Positions 9,663 to 18,797 are shown, numbered from the stretch's first letter. The stretch: 64,000 bases of DNA from Claveliimonas ammoniilytica (GCF_025567415.1 NZ_JAOQJV010000005.1:94899-158898); one strand, 5' to 3'. Translations and numbers: made by a program. The notes: generated by a model from the sequence alone, not told the origin.

Positions 9663-9671
9663 TGCTATACT
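9663..9671 (+). promoter_or_regulatory. Possible extended -10 promoter for the FKBP lipoprotein gene
   Basis: TGC followed by TATACT makes an extended -10 element 37 bp before the start. No good -35 box is visible at 17 bp; only a T-rich stretch lies there. Confidence 0.4.
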
Positions 9672-9708
9672 AAAGGGCGTTTGATGAAAGAAAGTACGAG
9701 GTGTATTT

Positions 9709-10818
9709 ATGAAAAAGAAATTAGCAGTGTTAGTTGCGGGAACCCTTGCAGCATCTATGCTTCTGTCAGGATGTTCCAGCAATGACGCATCCAATGATTA
9801 CGTAACAGTAGGTGGATATAAAGGTATCGAAGTAGACGACGTGGAAGAGCCGGCTGAAGTGACAGATGATGATGTTAATAATTACATTGAGGCAGTCCGC
9901 AATCAGTATGCAACTTCCGAGCAGATCACAGACCGAGGTGTTATCGCCGGAGATACGGTTAATATTGATTTCGTAGGTAAGATAGACGGAGAAGCATTTG
10001 ATAAAGGAAGTGCAGAAGGATATGATCTTCAGATCGGATCAGGTTCCTTTATCGATGGATTTGAGGATTCTATTATCGGTCACACACCAGGTGAGACATT
10101 TGACTGGAATGGCAAGTTCCCGGATGATTACAGTAATAATCCGGATCTGGCAGGAAAGGATGTTACATTTACCATTACAGTTAATTACATTAATGGTGAG
10201 ACGCAGCTTCCGGAACTGAACGATGAGTTCGTACAGGAAGTATCTGAGAAGTCCAAGACGGTCAAAGAGTATAAGAAAGAGATTAAAAAGCAGCTTACAG
10301 AGAGCAGCACGACAGACTATGATACACAGCTTCAGGATGAGGCATGGAATGCAGTTCTGGACAAAGCAGAGGTTAAGAAATATCCGGATGGAGACGTAGA
10401 GGATATTGAGAATCAGATCAAAGAGCAGTATCAGAATGCGGCAGATTCTTACGGACTGGCATTCGAAGACTTCCTGGCACAGTATTACAGCATGTCAGAG
10501 GATGATTTTAATAAGCAGGTTAAAGATGCGGCAAAAGAGACTGTAAAGCAGAGACTGGTGGCACAGGCAATCGCCGATAAAGAAAAGCTGACACCAAGCA
10601 AGAAAGAGCTGAACAAAGAATATAAGAAACTGGCAGAGCAGTACGGATATGAAGATGTAGATGCGCTGAAAGAGATCGCAAGCGAAGATACACTTAAGAA
10701 TATCGTAATCACCAATAAGGTGAAAGAATTCCTGGCTGATAACTGCATTCAGGTAAAGAGTGATAAGAAGTCTGATTCATCATCTTCATCAGATTCAAGT
10801 TCCTCAAGCTCCAAATAA
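9709..10818 (+). CDS. Trigger-factor-like FKBP peptidyl-prolyl isomerase, lipoprotein
   Basis: A secreted foldase anchored to the outer face of the membrane. The signal peptide (KKKLAVLVAGTLAAS) ends in the lipobox LSGC with Cys22 as the lipidated residue. An FKBP domain follows at about 75-160 (GDTVNIDFVGKIDGEAFDKG ... DGFEDSIIGHTPGETF). The remainder (about 175-345) is helical and resembles the C-terminal chaperone arms of trigger factor. The ribosome-binding N-terminal domain of true Tig is absent. The protein ends in a Ser-rich tail. It is 369 residues long. It probably helps fold secreted proteins, in parallel to PrsA. It is flanked by its own promoter candidate and a strong terminator. 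Confidence 0.88.
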   Translation: MKKKLAVLVAGTLAASMLLSGCSSNDASNDYVTVGGYKGIEVDDVEEPAEVTDDDVNNYIEAVRNQYATSEQITDRGVIAGDTVNIDFVGKIDGEAFDKGSAEGYDLQIGSGSFIDGFEDSIIGHTPGETFDWNGKFPDDYSNNPDLAGKDVTFTITVNYINGETQLPELNDEFVQEVSEKSKTVKEYKKEIKKQLTESSTTDYDTQLQDEAWNAVLDKAEVKKYPDGDVEDIENQIKEQYQNAADSYGLAFEDFLAQYYSMSEDDFNKQVKDAAKETVKQRLVAQAIADKEKLTPSKKELNKEYKKLAEQYGYEDVDALKEIASEDTLKNIVITNKVKEFLADNCIQVKSDKKSDSSSSSDSSSSSSK

Positions 10819-10839
10819 GAGAATAAGTGTGAATGATAC

Positions 10840-10876
10840 AGGACTGTACACGAAAGTAGTGTGCAGTCCTTTTTTT
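10840..10876 (+). terminator. Intrinsic terminator
   Basis: A 12-bp stem (AGGACTGTACAC with GTGTGCAGTCCT, one G-T pair), 7-base loop and seven T's, just after the FKBP lipoprotein gene. Confidence 0.9.
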
Positions 10877-10891
10877 GCATTTGTTTGGAAT

Positions 10892-10934
10892 AAAATAACC
10901 CCTAAGCAGACGGGGTACGTTGTCTGCTTAGGGG
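10892..10934 (-). terminator. Intrinsic terminator of the ene-reductase gene
   Basis: CCCCTAAGCAGAC (10899-10911) pairs perfectly with GTCTGCTTAGGGG (10922-10934). On the minus strand it is followed by TTATTTTATT, so it ends transcription from the gene at 10966-12987. Confidence 0.85.
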
Positions 10935-10965
10935 CAATCCGTGTCCGGAACAGCATCACAGATAA

Positions 10966-12987
10966 TTATTTGATTTCATCAAGGTCAAGATATCCGTGTG
11001 CTTCCAGTACATTCAGTACGGCACGTCCGTCCATGGTACCTTCCATAATACGACGGGCACGTACAGAATCTCCTACCTGATAGATGGCTACATCTGTATC
11101 ATCGAATGCTTCTTTCAGCTCCGGAAGCAGTGGATTGTTTGCTCTCATACCAAGGCAGTTGAATCCAAGGTCAAATGCAAGCTCTGTCATTTCTCCGTTT
11201 GGAAGTTTTACAACAAATGAATTTTCCTTTACTTCCTGAAGAGCTGTATTCACATATTCTTTTACGCCATATTTGTCGTGTGTTTCACGCATAGAGCATT
11301 TTGTGATAGGATCGGCGAGCATACCAATCTGTGGCAGCATATCAACGATTGTACATTCTGCTCCACGTGGTGCAAAATATTCAATTACGTCAAGACCAAC
11401 AGATCCACCACCGATTACTACAACTTTCTTTCCGTTGCAGACGTCATCAGGATATTTACCGTCATTTACATTATTGATCATGTCGAAGATGGTACTGACA
11501 TTTCCTGCCTCCAGGTTTTCTTTCAGACCTTTTATCGGTGGAACAAGCGGAACAGAACCTGTTGCATTTACAATGATGTTTGGTTTGAACTTTTTGATCA
11601 GCTCAACATTGGCCTCTGTGTTCAGAAATGTATATAAGTTATCCAGCTTGGATGCACGGTTTTCCAGATACTTCGGAAAATCTTTCATACGTGTCTTGCT
11701 AGGCAGGTTAGAGATGAAGGATGAAAGGCCGCCGACATGATCTTTCTTTTCAAGCAGGAAGACATTACATCCGACTTCAGCAGCTGTACAGGCAGCTTCC
11801 ATACCTGCTGTACCTGCTCCGATGACCACTACATTACAGTTTTTATTAACTTTCAGTTTTTTATAAATGTCTCCTTCCGGAACGGCCGGGTTTACGGTAC
11901 AGCGGATCGGACGGTTCACTCCGATACGGTTGCCTGCACATCCGACATTACAAGAGATACACTTACGGAGCATATCTTCTTCACCTGACTGTACTTTCTT
12001 TACCCAGTTTGGTTCAGCAATAAGACCACGTCCCATTCCGACGATATCTACATCACCGCTCTCGAGTACTTTTTCTACAGTTTTAGGATCACGGTAGTTT
12101 CCGGTGTTGATTACAGGTTTGCCGAATTTATCTTTTACAGCTCTTGACATGTAGGAACGCCATCCATCTGGAAGGAAGTTTGAATCAATCTGATACTGAA
12201 GTGATGGATTCAATCCGCATGATACATCGTACATATCTACGAACTCATCAAGATATTCAAGATACTCTAATGTATCCTCCAGTGTATTTCCGCCAGGTAC
12301 TCGTTCTTCGGCAGAAACACGAACGATGATCGGGAACCAAGGTCCAACTTCTTTTCTTACTGCTTCAAGGACCATACGAGGAAAACGAAGACGATTTTCT
12401 ACAGATCCACCGAACTCATCTGTTCTTTTGTTATAGTATGGAGAAATAAACTGGCTCATCAGATAAGAATGTCCGCAGTGAATTTCGATTGCATCGAATC
12501 CGATTGCCTGAATACGCCTTGCTGCTTCTGCATATTTCTTAACGGTTGTCAAGATTTCTTCTTTTGTCATCGGGCGAGGAATCTCTCCACCGGCTTTTGT
12601 TGGAACATTAGAAGAAGAAACAGTTTCCACTCCGGTCCTTGCTGAAGATGCGGATGCACCTGCATGGTTGATCTGAATTGCAACAGTTGCTCCATCCTTA
12701 TGAAGACTTTCTACCAGCTGATAATAACGCGGCATATAACTGTCATGATCAATACGGATCTGGCTTGTACCATTTGATCCAACAGGATATTCTACGTTTG
12801 CATTTTCTAATATGATAAGACCAACTCCACCCTTTGCACGAAGTGAATAATAATTCATATGACGGTTGCTCATTTCTCCGTTTGCTTCACCATAATTTGT
12901 TCCCATTGGTGTCATTGCAATACGGTTGCGAATGGTTGTACGCTTTACGGTCAATGGTTCAAAAATATTTGGGTATTTTGTTTTCAT
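10966..12987 (-). CDS. FMN/FAD/[4Fe-4S] ene-reductase, old yellow enzyme family
   Basis: A 673-residue enzyme built like 2,4-dienoyl-CoA reductase, 2-enoate reductase and BaiCD. An N-terminal old-yellow-enzyme TIM barrel binds FMN (about 1-335; HCGHSYLMSQFISP and NKRTDEFGGSVENRLRFP are class hallmarks). The Fe-S cluster cysteines Cys343, Cys346, Cys350 and Cys363 follow in the C-x2-C-x3-C-x12-C pattern. Two dinucleotide folds come next (GAGTAGMEAA near 390, FAD; GGGSVGLDV near 520, NAD(P)). Such enzymes reduce activated C=C bonds in the cytoplasm of anaerobes. The substrate is unknown. Next to it are a LysR gene (same strand) and divergent aroD, so a cyclic enoic acid of the shikimate/quinate type is a reasonable guess. 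A related enzyme lies at 51476-53446. Confidence 0.88.
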   Translation of the reverse strand: MKTKYPNIFEPLTVKRTTIRNRIAMTPMGTNYGEANGEMSNRHMNYYSLRAKGGVGLIILENANVEYPVGSNGTSQIRIDHDSYMPRYYQLVESLHKDGATVAIQINHAGASASSARTGVETVSSSNVPTKAGGEIPRPMTKEEILTTVKKYAEAARRIQAIGFDAIEIHCGHSYLMSQFISPYYNKRTDEFGGSVENRLRFPRMVLEAVRKEVGPWFPIIVRVSAEERVPGGNTLEDTLEYLEYLDEFVDMYDVSCGLNPSLQYQIDSNFLPDGWRSYMSRAVKDKFGKPVINTGNYRDPKTVEKVLESGDVDIVGMGRGLIAEPNWVKKVQSGEEDMLRKCISCNVGCAGNRIGVNRPIRCTVNPAVPEGDIYKKLKVNKNCNVVVIGAGTAGMEAACTAAEVGCNVFLLEKKDHVGGLSSFISNLPSKTRMKDFPKYLENRASKLDNLYTFLNTEANVELIKKFKPNIIVNATGSVPLVPPIKGLKENLEAGNVSTIFDMINNVNDGKYPDDVCNGKKVVVIGGGSVGLDVIEYFAPRGAECTIVDMLPQIGMLADPITKCSMRETHDKYGVKEYVNTALQEVKENSFVVKLPNGEMTELAFDLGFNCLGMRANNPLLPELKEAFDDTDVAIYQVGDSVRARRIMEGTMDGRAVLNVLEAHGYLDLDEIK

Positions 12988-13118
12988 GAAGTGTATCTCC
13001 TTACTTTAAATATATGGTTTATATGGAACTCTTTGTTTGTGACAAAATTATCATACTTCATTTTAACAATAACTACAAATACTAATTAATGGCAGAAATG
13101 ATGCGTTTAAACTATCGA

Positions 13119-14000
13119 TTAATCTTCGGATTCTTTTTTTATAAATTCAATGAACCGCTGTACAGCCGGTAATTGATAACGATCCCGCATCCAGAACATG
13201 TAATGGCGGTAAAAAAGATCCATATCTTTAATAGAATGAATACGAATAGATGTTTCATCCAGTGAATCAACCTCCGGTACCAGTGCAATTCCAAATCCTT
13301 CTTTTACGAGAGCCATGATCGAGTGCTCATCCGGACATGTTACGATGATATTCGGTTTCATATCCAGTCTTCGGTATAAACGTTTGGAATATCTTCCGGG
13401 ACCGGAACCCTTGTCGTAGCCGATTATAGGGTAATTCATCAGTTCCTGGATTGCAACATCATCATACTGGTTCAATTCATGTTCATTTGGAGTAATGATT
13501 ACCATTTTTTGTTTCTGTAATGGATAAAACGCTAATTCATCATCATTATCTATATAAGCACCGAATCCCAGATCCAGTTCGCCCATTTTTACTTTCTGAG
13601 CGATGGCGGGGCTGTGATTCTGGTAAAAGTTGAACGATATCTTTGCATTTTCTTCTATATTAAGGAACTTTCGAACTTTATGCGGGATGTAGTGACTGGC
13701 AAGTGGGAAGATGTATCCGATGTCAATGTAGCCATGACCGGATGCAATCTCGTTCATTTTAGTTTTAGCAACTTCGCATTCGGATAAAATACGTTCCGTA
13801 TACTCCTGAAACAGTCTGCCGGCCTTAGTAAGTACAATTCCCCGCCCCTGCTTTTCAAACAGCGTCACGCCAAGTTCTTTCTCAAGCGAGGAAATGGATC
13901 TGCTCAAGGATGGCTGCGAAAGATAGAGCTTCTCTGCAGCCTTATGATAGTTCTCATATTCTGAGACAGTTTGAAAATATAATAATTGATTGAATGTCAT
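13119..14000 (-). CDS. LysR-family transcriptional regulator
   Basis: A 293-residue LTTR. An N-terminal winged HTH (residues 1-60: NYHKAAEKLYLSQPSLSRSI is the recognition helix region) precedes a two-lobe effector-binding domain (about 88-290). I start it at ATG 14000 rather than further upstream because GGAAGAGGTG lies 6-8 bases before it. It is transcribed away from aroD, and the 217-bp gap between them is the natural place for its binding site. The next gene downstream on its strand is the ene-reductase, about 130 bp away. It probably controls aroD and the ene-reductase in response to a hydroaromatic ligand; that is inference from neighbours. It is a paralogue of the LysR at 54568. Confidence 0.9.
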   Translation of the reverse strand: MTFNQLLYFQTVSEYENYHKAAEKLYLSQPSLSRSISSLEKELGVTLFEKQGRGIVLTKAGRLFQEYTERILSECEVAKTKMNEIASGHGYIDIGYIFPLASHYIPHKVRKFLNIEENAKISFNFYQNHSPAIAQKVKMGELDLGFGAYIDNDDELAFYPLQKQKMVIITPNEHELNQYDDVAIQELMNYPIIGYDKGSGPGRYSKRLYRRLDMKPNIIVTCPDEHSIMALVKEGFGIALVPEVDSLDETSIRIHSIKDMDLFYRHYMFWMRDRYQLPAVQRFIEFIKKESED

Positions 14001-14217
14001 ATTCACACCTCTTCCTTGAATATACCATAACATATTGATAGCCTAAACGCATTAATTTTGTACTTAAAGCCTTTCATTCATGATGTAGGTCATTCAATTC
14101 TCAAACAGGCAGTCACCAAAAAATAAAAATGGTGGAATTGACAAGCGAAGAATAATATAATGATGCCAGAGAATCATGGATAAAGATTTTTAATATATCG
14201 TGAGAAGGAGATAGATT

Positions 14218-14979
14218 ATGAATATCGTAAAAGTAAGAAACGTTGAGATCGGTGCAGGAGTTCCAAAGATCTGCGTACCAATTGTTGGTATAACAAAAGA
14301 AGAGATTATCACAGAAGCAAAATCGTTCGAGTCTATTCCGGTTGATGTTGTTGAGTGGCGTGTAGACTGGTTTGAGAATGTATTTGAATTTGACAAGGTG
14401 TTGGATGTGCTGAAGGAATTGCGCAAAGCTTTGGGAGAGACTCCGATTCTTATGACATTCCGTACTTCCAAAGAAGGTGGCGAAAAAGCAATCGGGGATG
14501 CCGCATATGCTGAGTTAAATATCAAGGCAGCGCAGTCCGGATATGTTGATCTTATAGATGTGGAAGTGTTTACAGGTGATGAGATTGTAAAACAGATCAT
14601 CGAAAGTGCTCATGCGGCAGGTGTGAAGGTTGTAGCTTCTAATCATGATTTCTTCAAGACACCGGACAAGGATGAGATTGTGTCCCGTCTTAGAAAAATG
14701 CAGGATCTGGGTGCAGATATTCCGAAAATCGCAGTTATGCCGCAGAACAGAAAAGATGTGCTCACACTTCTTGCTGCTACAGAAGAGATGTCAGGCACAT
14801 ATGCAGACAGACCGATCATCACAATGTCTATGGCAGGAACAGGTGTGATCAGCCGTCTGTGCGGGGAGGTATTTGGCTCGGCACTTACATTCGGAGCTGC
14901 TAAGAAGGCTTCTGCCCCAGGACAGATGGGGGTAAATGACTTAAGCACAGTTCTTGGTCTGCTTCACAACGCATTATAA
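14218..14979 (+). CDS. aroD: 3-dehydroquinate dehydratase, type I
   Basis: Catalyses 3-dehydroquinate to 3-dehydroshikimate through a Schiff base. It is a 253-residue TIM barrel. The catalytic His143 (ASNHDF) and the Schiff-base Lys170 (IPKIAVMP) sit at the numbers known from the enterobacterial enzyme. The start at 14218 has GAAGGAG upstream. It is not in an aro biosynthesis operon: its neighbours are a divergent LysR and an Fe-S ene-reductase. Type I enzymes serve both biosynthesis and quinate breakdown, and this setting favours an inducible catabolic or salvage role. Its 3' end overlaps the convergent pseudouridine synthase gene by 6 bp. Confidence 0.95.
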   Translation: MNIVKVRNVEIGAGVPKICVPIVGITKEEIITEAKSFESIPVDVVEWRVDWFENVFEFDKVLDVLKELRKALGETPILMTFRTSKEGGEKAIGDAAYAELNIKAAQSGYVDLIDVEVFTGDEIVKQIIESAHAAGVKVVASNHDFFKTPDKDEIVSRLRKMQDLGADIPKIAVMPQNRKDVLTLLAATEEMSGTYADRPIITMSMAGTGVISRLCGEVFGSALTFGAAKKASAPGQMGVNDLSTVLGLLHNAL

Positions 14980-15561
14980 TTCCGGGAATATTTCTTTGAA
15001 TTCCCCCGGTGCGAGAGTTTCGTCTAATGTGAAGTTTCCCATGGTAACTCTTTTCAGCGCGATGATGCAGCAGCCTACAGCCTTAAGCATTCTGCGTACC
15101 TGATGCTTTTTTCCTTCGGTGACGGTAATCTCACCAAAAACGATCGGGTGCTCCGGACGGTTATGGCAGCTTGCAGACTGAATCTCCGGATGAAGTGTGG
15201 GAAGGACTTCTTTTAATACGCTTGTGGCGGTGACACTTACGTGTGCAGGAGCCGTCAGCCTGTCGCTTCCCGTTAGCTGTACACCGTGTTCCAATGCATA
15301 GAGATCTTCCTCTGACAGCGTTCCCATTGCTGTGAAGAGGTAGGTCTTTTCTTTTTTATAAGAGGGATGTGTCAGCTTCTGGTTAAACATACCGTCATCG
15401 GTGACGAGAAGCAGTCCCTCGGTAGCACGGTCCAGCCGTCCCACCGGAGACAGATCCGGATTATCAAGATCGGAAAAATAATCCATAACGGTAGGGTAAC
15501 GGTCATCGCGTCTGGCGCAGACACAGCCAAATGGTTTGTTGAACATGTAATAGTGGTACAT
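14974..15561 (-). CDS. rRNA pseudouridine synthase, RsuA/RluB/RluE family, without S4 domain
   Basis: Isomerises uridine to pseudouridine in rRNA. The 195 residues hold only the catalytic domain, starting directly at YMFNKPFGCVCARRDD. The catalytic Asp44 is in GRLDRATEGLLL; the conserved tail motifs KKHQVRRMLKAVGC and LKRVTMGNFTL are present. The usual RsuA/RluB N-terminal S4 RNA-binding domain is missing. The ribosome binding site GGAGGT sits 5 bases before ATG 15561 and no upstream in-frame extension exists, so the short form is genuine and resembles RluE/YmfC. The target (16S or 23S) cannot be decided from the sequence. Confidence 0.88.
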   Translation of the reverse strand: MYHYYMFNKPFGCVCARRDDRYPTVMDYFSDLDNPDLSPVGRLDRATEGLLLVTDDGMFNQKLTHPSYKKEKTYLFTAMGTLSEEDLYALEHGVQLTGSDRLTAPAHVSVTATSVLKEVLPTLHPEIQSASCHNRPEHPIVFGEITVTEGKKHQVRRMLKAVGCCIIALKRVTMGNFTLDETLAPGEFKEIFPEL

Positions 15562-15637
15562 AATGACCTCCGTAAAGTAAGCATTCTCGCTACATTATTT
15601 CCGAAAATCAGGTAAATGTCAACTGCCATACACCGCC

Positions 15638-15666
15638 TTTACTTGTGAAAATGTGTGTGCTACACT
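15638..15666 (+). promoter_or_regulatory. Promoter for the udp-cdd-deoB operon
   Basis: TTTACT, a 17-bp spacer, then TGC-TACACT (extended -10), 24 bp before the udp start. Confidence 0.65.
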
Positions 15667-15689
15667 GAGGACAGAAGAGGTGACTGCGT

Positions 15690-16499
15690 ATGAAAAATTA
15701 TTCAGAAGATGCAAACAGACAATACCATATACAGACAGCAGAGGGCGAGGTAGGACGCTATGTGATCCTGCCGGGAGATCCGGGGCGCTGTGAGAAGATT
15801 GCACAGTACCTGGATCATCCTGTAAAAATAGCTGAGAATCGTGAATTTGTAACATATACCGGAGAGCTGTGCGGTGAGAAAGTCAGTGTGACATCGACAG
15901 GTATCGGCGGACCATCGGCGGCAATTGCCATGGAAGAGCTGTATCGGTGTGGTGCGGATACATTTATCAGGATCGGTACCTGTGGGGGCATTCAGCCGGA
16001 AGTGAAGAGTGGAGACGTTGTGGTCGCGACTGGTGCGGTGCGGATGGAAGGAACCAGTAAGGAATATGCACCGATTGAGTATCCTGCGGTTGCTGACCTG
16101 AACGTGATAAATGCCCTGGCAGATGCGGCAGAGGAGATGGGCGCAGATTATCATACCGGAGTTGTGCAGAGCAAGGATGCATTCTATGGACAGCACGAAC
16201 CGGAGAAATTACCGGCAGGGTATGAACTGATCCGGAAATGGGAAGCCTGGAAGATGCTTGGCTGTCTTGCATCAGAGATGGAGACGGCGGCACTTTTTAT
16301 CGTGGCATCCCATCTGCGGGCAAGGGCAGGAGCGTGCTTCCTTGTAATGGCTAATCAGGAGCGGGAAAAAGCCGGGCTTTGGAATCCGGTAGCTCACGAT
16401 ACAGATCTTGCTGTCCGTGTGGCGGTTAATGCTGTGCGCAGGCTGATACAGGATGACCACAGAAAGGCAGGAAAGAAGGAGCACGATGAGAATGGCTAA
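15690..16499 (+). CDS. udp: Uridine phosphorylase
   Basis: Splits uridine with phosphate into uracil and ribose-1-phosphate. It is a 269-residue member of nucleoside phosphorylase family I. GDPGRCEKIAQ near residue 26 holds the phosphate-binding loop, RIGTCGGIQPEVKSGDVV near 92 is the family signature, and SEMETAALF near 190 binds the ribose. The start at 15690 has GAAGAGGTG upstream. It overlaps cdd by 14 bp and opens a pyrimidine and pentose salvage operon udp-cdd-deoB, in which ribose-1-phosphate passes to DeoB. It could also accept deoxyuridine; the fine specificity is not visible. Confidence 0.92.
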   Translation: MKNYSEDANRQYHIQTAEGEVGRYVILPGDPGRCEKIAQYLDHPVKIAENREFVTYTGELCGEKVSVTSTGIGGPSAAIAMEELYRCGADTFIRIGTCGGIQPEVKSGDVVVATGAVRMEGTSKEYAPIEYPAVADLNVINALADAAEEMGADYHTGVVQSKDAFYGQHEPEKLPAGYELIRKWEAWKMLGCLASEMETAALFIVASHLRARAGACFLVMANQEREKAGLWNPVAHDTDLAVRVAVNAVRRLIQDDHRKAGKKEHDENG

Positions 16500-16932
16500 A
16501 TGTGAAGAATTAAATGCAGATATGATTCGCAGACTGATTGATCGCGCAATCGAGGGAATGTCTTGTGCATATACGCCTTATTCCGGTTTTCGTGTAGGCG
16601 CGGCATTACTGACAGAAAGTGGTGAGATATATACAGGATGCAACATCGAAAATGCAGCATATACACCGACTAACTGTGCAGAGCGGACTGCGTTTTTCAA
16701 AGCAGTCAGTGAGGGAGAGAGGCATTTTACCGCCATCTGCATTGTTGGTGGAAAAGATGGGAAGCTTGCCGATTATACATCACCTTGTGGCGTGTGCAGA
16801 CAGGTAATGATGGAATTTTGCGAACCGGAGCAATTCAAAATTATACTTGCGATCAGCCGGGAAGAGTATCGGATTTATACATTAAAAGAATTATTGCCGG
16901 AAGGCTTTGGACCGGCAAGAATTGCAAGATAA
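16486..16932 (+). CDS. cdd: Cytidine deaminase
   Basis: Deaminates cytidine and deoxycytidine to uridine and deoxyuridine, feeding udp upstream. It is 148 residues, a homotetramer-type enzyme. The zinc site is complete: Cys64-Ala-Glu66 (TNCAERTA, with Glu66 as the proton shuttle) and Cys101-Gly-Val-Cys104 (PCGVCRQ). I chose ATG 16486 because GAAGGAG lies 5-6 bases upstream, inside the end of udp; a longer version starting at 16453 lacks such a site. Translation is likely coupled to udp by the 14-bp overlap. Confidence 0.94.
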   Translation: MRMAKCEELNADMIRRLIDRAIEGMSCAYTPYSGFRVGAALLTESGEIYTGCNIENAAYTPTNCAERTAFFKAVSEGERHFTAICIVGGKDGKLADYTSPCGVCRQVMMEFCEPEQFKIILAISREEYRIYTLKELLPEGFGPARIAR

Positions 16933-16975
16933 ACACAGAGCAATAGGTGATGACAGCAGACGAGGAGTGACGGAT

Positions 16976-18166
16976 ATGAAAGAATATAAGAGAATATTTG
17001 TGATCGTGATGGATTCACTGGGCATTGGTGCTATGCCGGATTCGGAAAAATTCGGAGATATTGGTGTGGATACATTTGGACATATTCTGGAGCGGATGCG
17101 GACACTGGATATTCCGAATCTCCGGAAGCTTGGTATGCTGAATCTGCATTCTGGTGGTGATATGACAGGTATCAAACAGCCTGTGGGAAGATATTGCAAA
17201 ATGGCTGAGTGCAGCAATGGCAAGGATACTATGACAGGGCACTGGGAAATGATGGGACTGCGTACGGAGAAGCCATTCCGTACATTTACGGAGACAGGGT
17301 TTCCGCTGGAACTGATCAAAGAACTGGAAGAACGCTGTGGAAAGCGGGTTATTGGCAACAAGAGCGCCAGTGGTACAGCAATTATCGAAGAGCTGGGCGA
17401 GGAAGAAATCGCAACCGGAGCTATGATCGTCTATACGTCAGCTGATTCTGTGATGCAGATCTGTGGCAATGAAGAGACCTTCGATCTGGAGAATCTGTAT
17501 CGATGCTGTGAGATCGCCCGGGAACTGACGATGAAGGAAGAATGGCGTGTCGGACGAGTCATTGCAAGGCCATATGTTGGTAAGAAAAAGGGTGAATTTA
17601 AGCGTACAAGTAATCGCAGGGATTATGCGTTGAAGCCGTCAGGAGCAACTACACTGAATGCACTTGCAGATGCAGGGTATGATGTGATCGGCATTGGGAA
17701 GATTCATGACATTTTCTGCGGTGAAGGAATTACCGAAAGTCTGCATTCCACCAGTTCTGTTAATGGCATGGAGCAGACGATCGATATCTGTAAGAAGGAC
17801 TTTGAAGGGCTGTGCTTTGTGAATCTGGTGGACTTTGATGCGCTGTGGGGACATCGCAGGAATCCGGAAGGTTACGGAAGAGAGATTGAAAAAATGGATC
17901 AGAACCTGGGCGTACTTTTAGATACCATGCGGGAAGATGATCTGCTGATCATAACGGCAGATCACGGGAATGATCCGACCTACACCGGCACAGATCACAC
18001 GCGTGAATACGTGCCGTTACTGGCGTATTCAAAGAAAATGAAAGAAGGCGGAAAGATGCCGGATACAGATACATTTGCGGTGATCGGAGCGACGATCGCA
18101 GATAATTTTGATATCCGTATGCCGGAAGGAACCGTTGGATATTCTATCTTAGAAGAACTGAAATAA
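16976..18166 (+). CDS. deoB: Phosphopentomutase
   Basis: Interconverts (deoxy)ribose-1-phosphate and 5-phosphate, linking nucleoside breakdown to the pentose phosphate pathway. It is 396 residues, an alkaline-phosphatase-fold enzyme with two Mn ions. Metal-site motifs are visible at both ends: VMDSLGIGAMPD near residue 10 and ITADHGNDPTYTGTDHTREYVP near 325. The start at ATG 16976 follows a GAGGAG site; an upstream in-frame ATG at 16907 lies inside cdd and lacks one. It is the third gene of the udp-cdd-deoB operon, 43 bp after cdd. Confidence 0.95.
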   Translation: MKEYKRIFVIVMDSLGIGAMPDSEKFGDIGVDTFGHILERMRTLDIPNLRKLGMLNLHSGGDMTGIKQPVGRYCKMAECSNGKDTMTGHWEMMGLRTEKPFRTFTETGFPLELIKELEERCGKRVIGNKSASGTAIIEELGEEEIATGAMIVYTSADSVMQICGNEETFDLENLYRCCEIARELTMKEEWRVGRVIARPYVGKKKGEFKRTSNRRDYALKPSGATTLNALADAGYDVIGIGKIHDIFCGEGITESLHSTSSVNGMEQTIDICKKDFEGLCFVNLVDFDALWGHRRNPEGYGREIEKMDQNLGVLLDTMREDDLLIITADHGNDPTYTGTDHTREYVPLLAYSKKMKEGGKMPDTDTFAVIGATIADNFDIRMPEGTVGYSILEELK

Positions 18167-18187
18167 GGATAATATAAACAGGGAGCA

Positions 18188-18787
18188 ATGAAGGGAATGA
18201 TTAATCGAGAAGATATGCTGGAGCTCAGCAGAAGAATGACACCGGCCAGGGCATCAGTGGCAAGAATCGCAGGTGCATATTTTGATGAAGAAGGTTATGT
18301 AGATGGAACATTTAATACACATTTTCTGAAGCTTTCAGCAGCAGAGCGCAGTCGTAATCTGAATCTGGCCAAGACACTCCTCCTCGCTAAAACAAACGAG
18401 GAACTGAAGGAATATCCGATTCCGGCAGCAGAACGGAAACCGGGAAGTATCTGGCAGCTTCTCGATGGAATACTGGAATCAGAATTAAAAAATGATGCAT
18501 TTTTAGATATCTTATACGAGGTGATCGGCGAGAAATATCAGCCTGGTTATTCTTACGCATGCTTCTTATATTTCGGACAGTACGATGTGCCGGTCAAGGG
18601 CAGTGATAAGGAATGGTTGGAAGGATCGGAAGAAGTCTATACTTATCTGCTGTGTACACTTAGTCCGCTGGAAGGCGAGTATGAGCCGGGAAAACCAACA
18701 GCGGGATTCCTGTATCCGGCGTTTAAAGAGAGAAGTGGGAATTGCGAGTATATGAATGTGTATAAGAAGATAAAGAGTGTGTCTTAG
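18188..18787 (+). CDS. DUF4317-like protein, short
   Basis: A 199-residue cytoplasmic protein. Its beginning (INREDMLELSRRMTPARASVARIAGAYFDEEG) resembles the N-terminus of the DUF4317 family of Firmicutes proteins of unknown function. As I recall, family members are usually about twice this length, so this one may have lost its C-terminal half; the stop is clean and no continuation of the family is evident downstream. It follows deoB by 21 bp and may be read with that operon. No catalytic motif is visible. Confidence 0.6.
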   Translation: MKGMINREDMLELSRRMTPARASVARIAGAYFDEEGYVDGTFNTHFLKLSAAERSRNLNLAKTLLLAKTNEELKEYPIPAAERKPGSIWQLLDGILESELKNDAFLDILYEVIGEKYQPGYSYACFLYFGQYDVPVKGSDKEWLEGSEEVYTYLLCTLSPLEGEYEPGKPTAGFLYPAFKERSGNCEYMNVYKKIKSVS

Positions 18788-18797
18788 GAGTTGTGGT

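Noticed and set aside
10760..10818. Ser-rich tail of the FKBP lipoprotein as a possible repeat tract of regulatory interest
   Set aside because: The TCATCTTCATCAGATTCA-like run is a simple low-complexity linker inside the coding sequence, with no sign of slippage.
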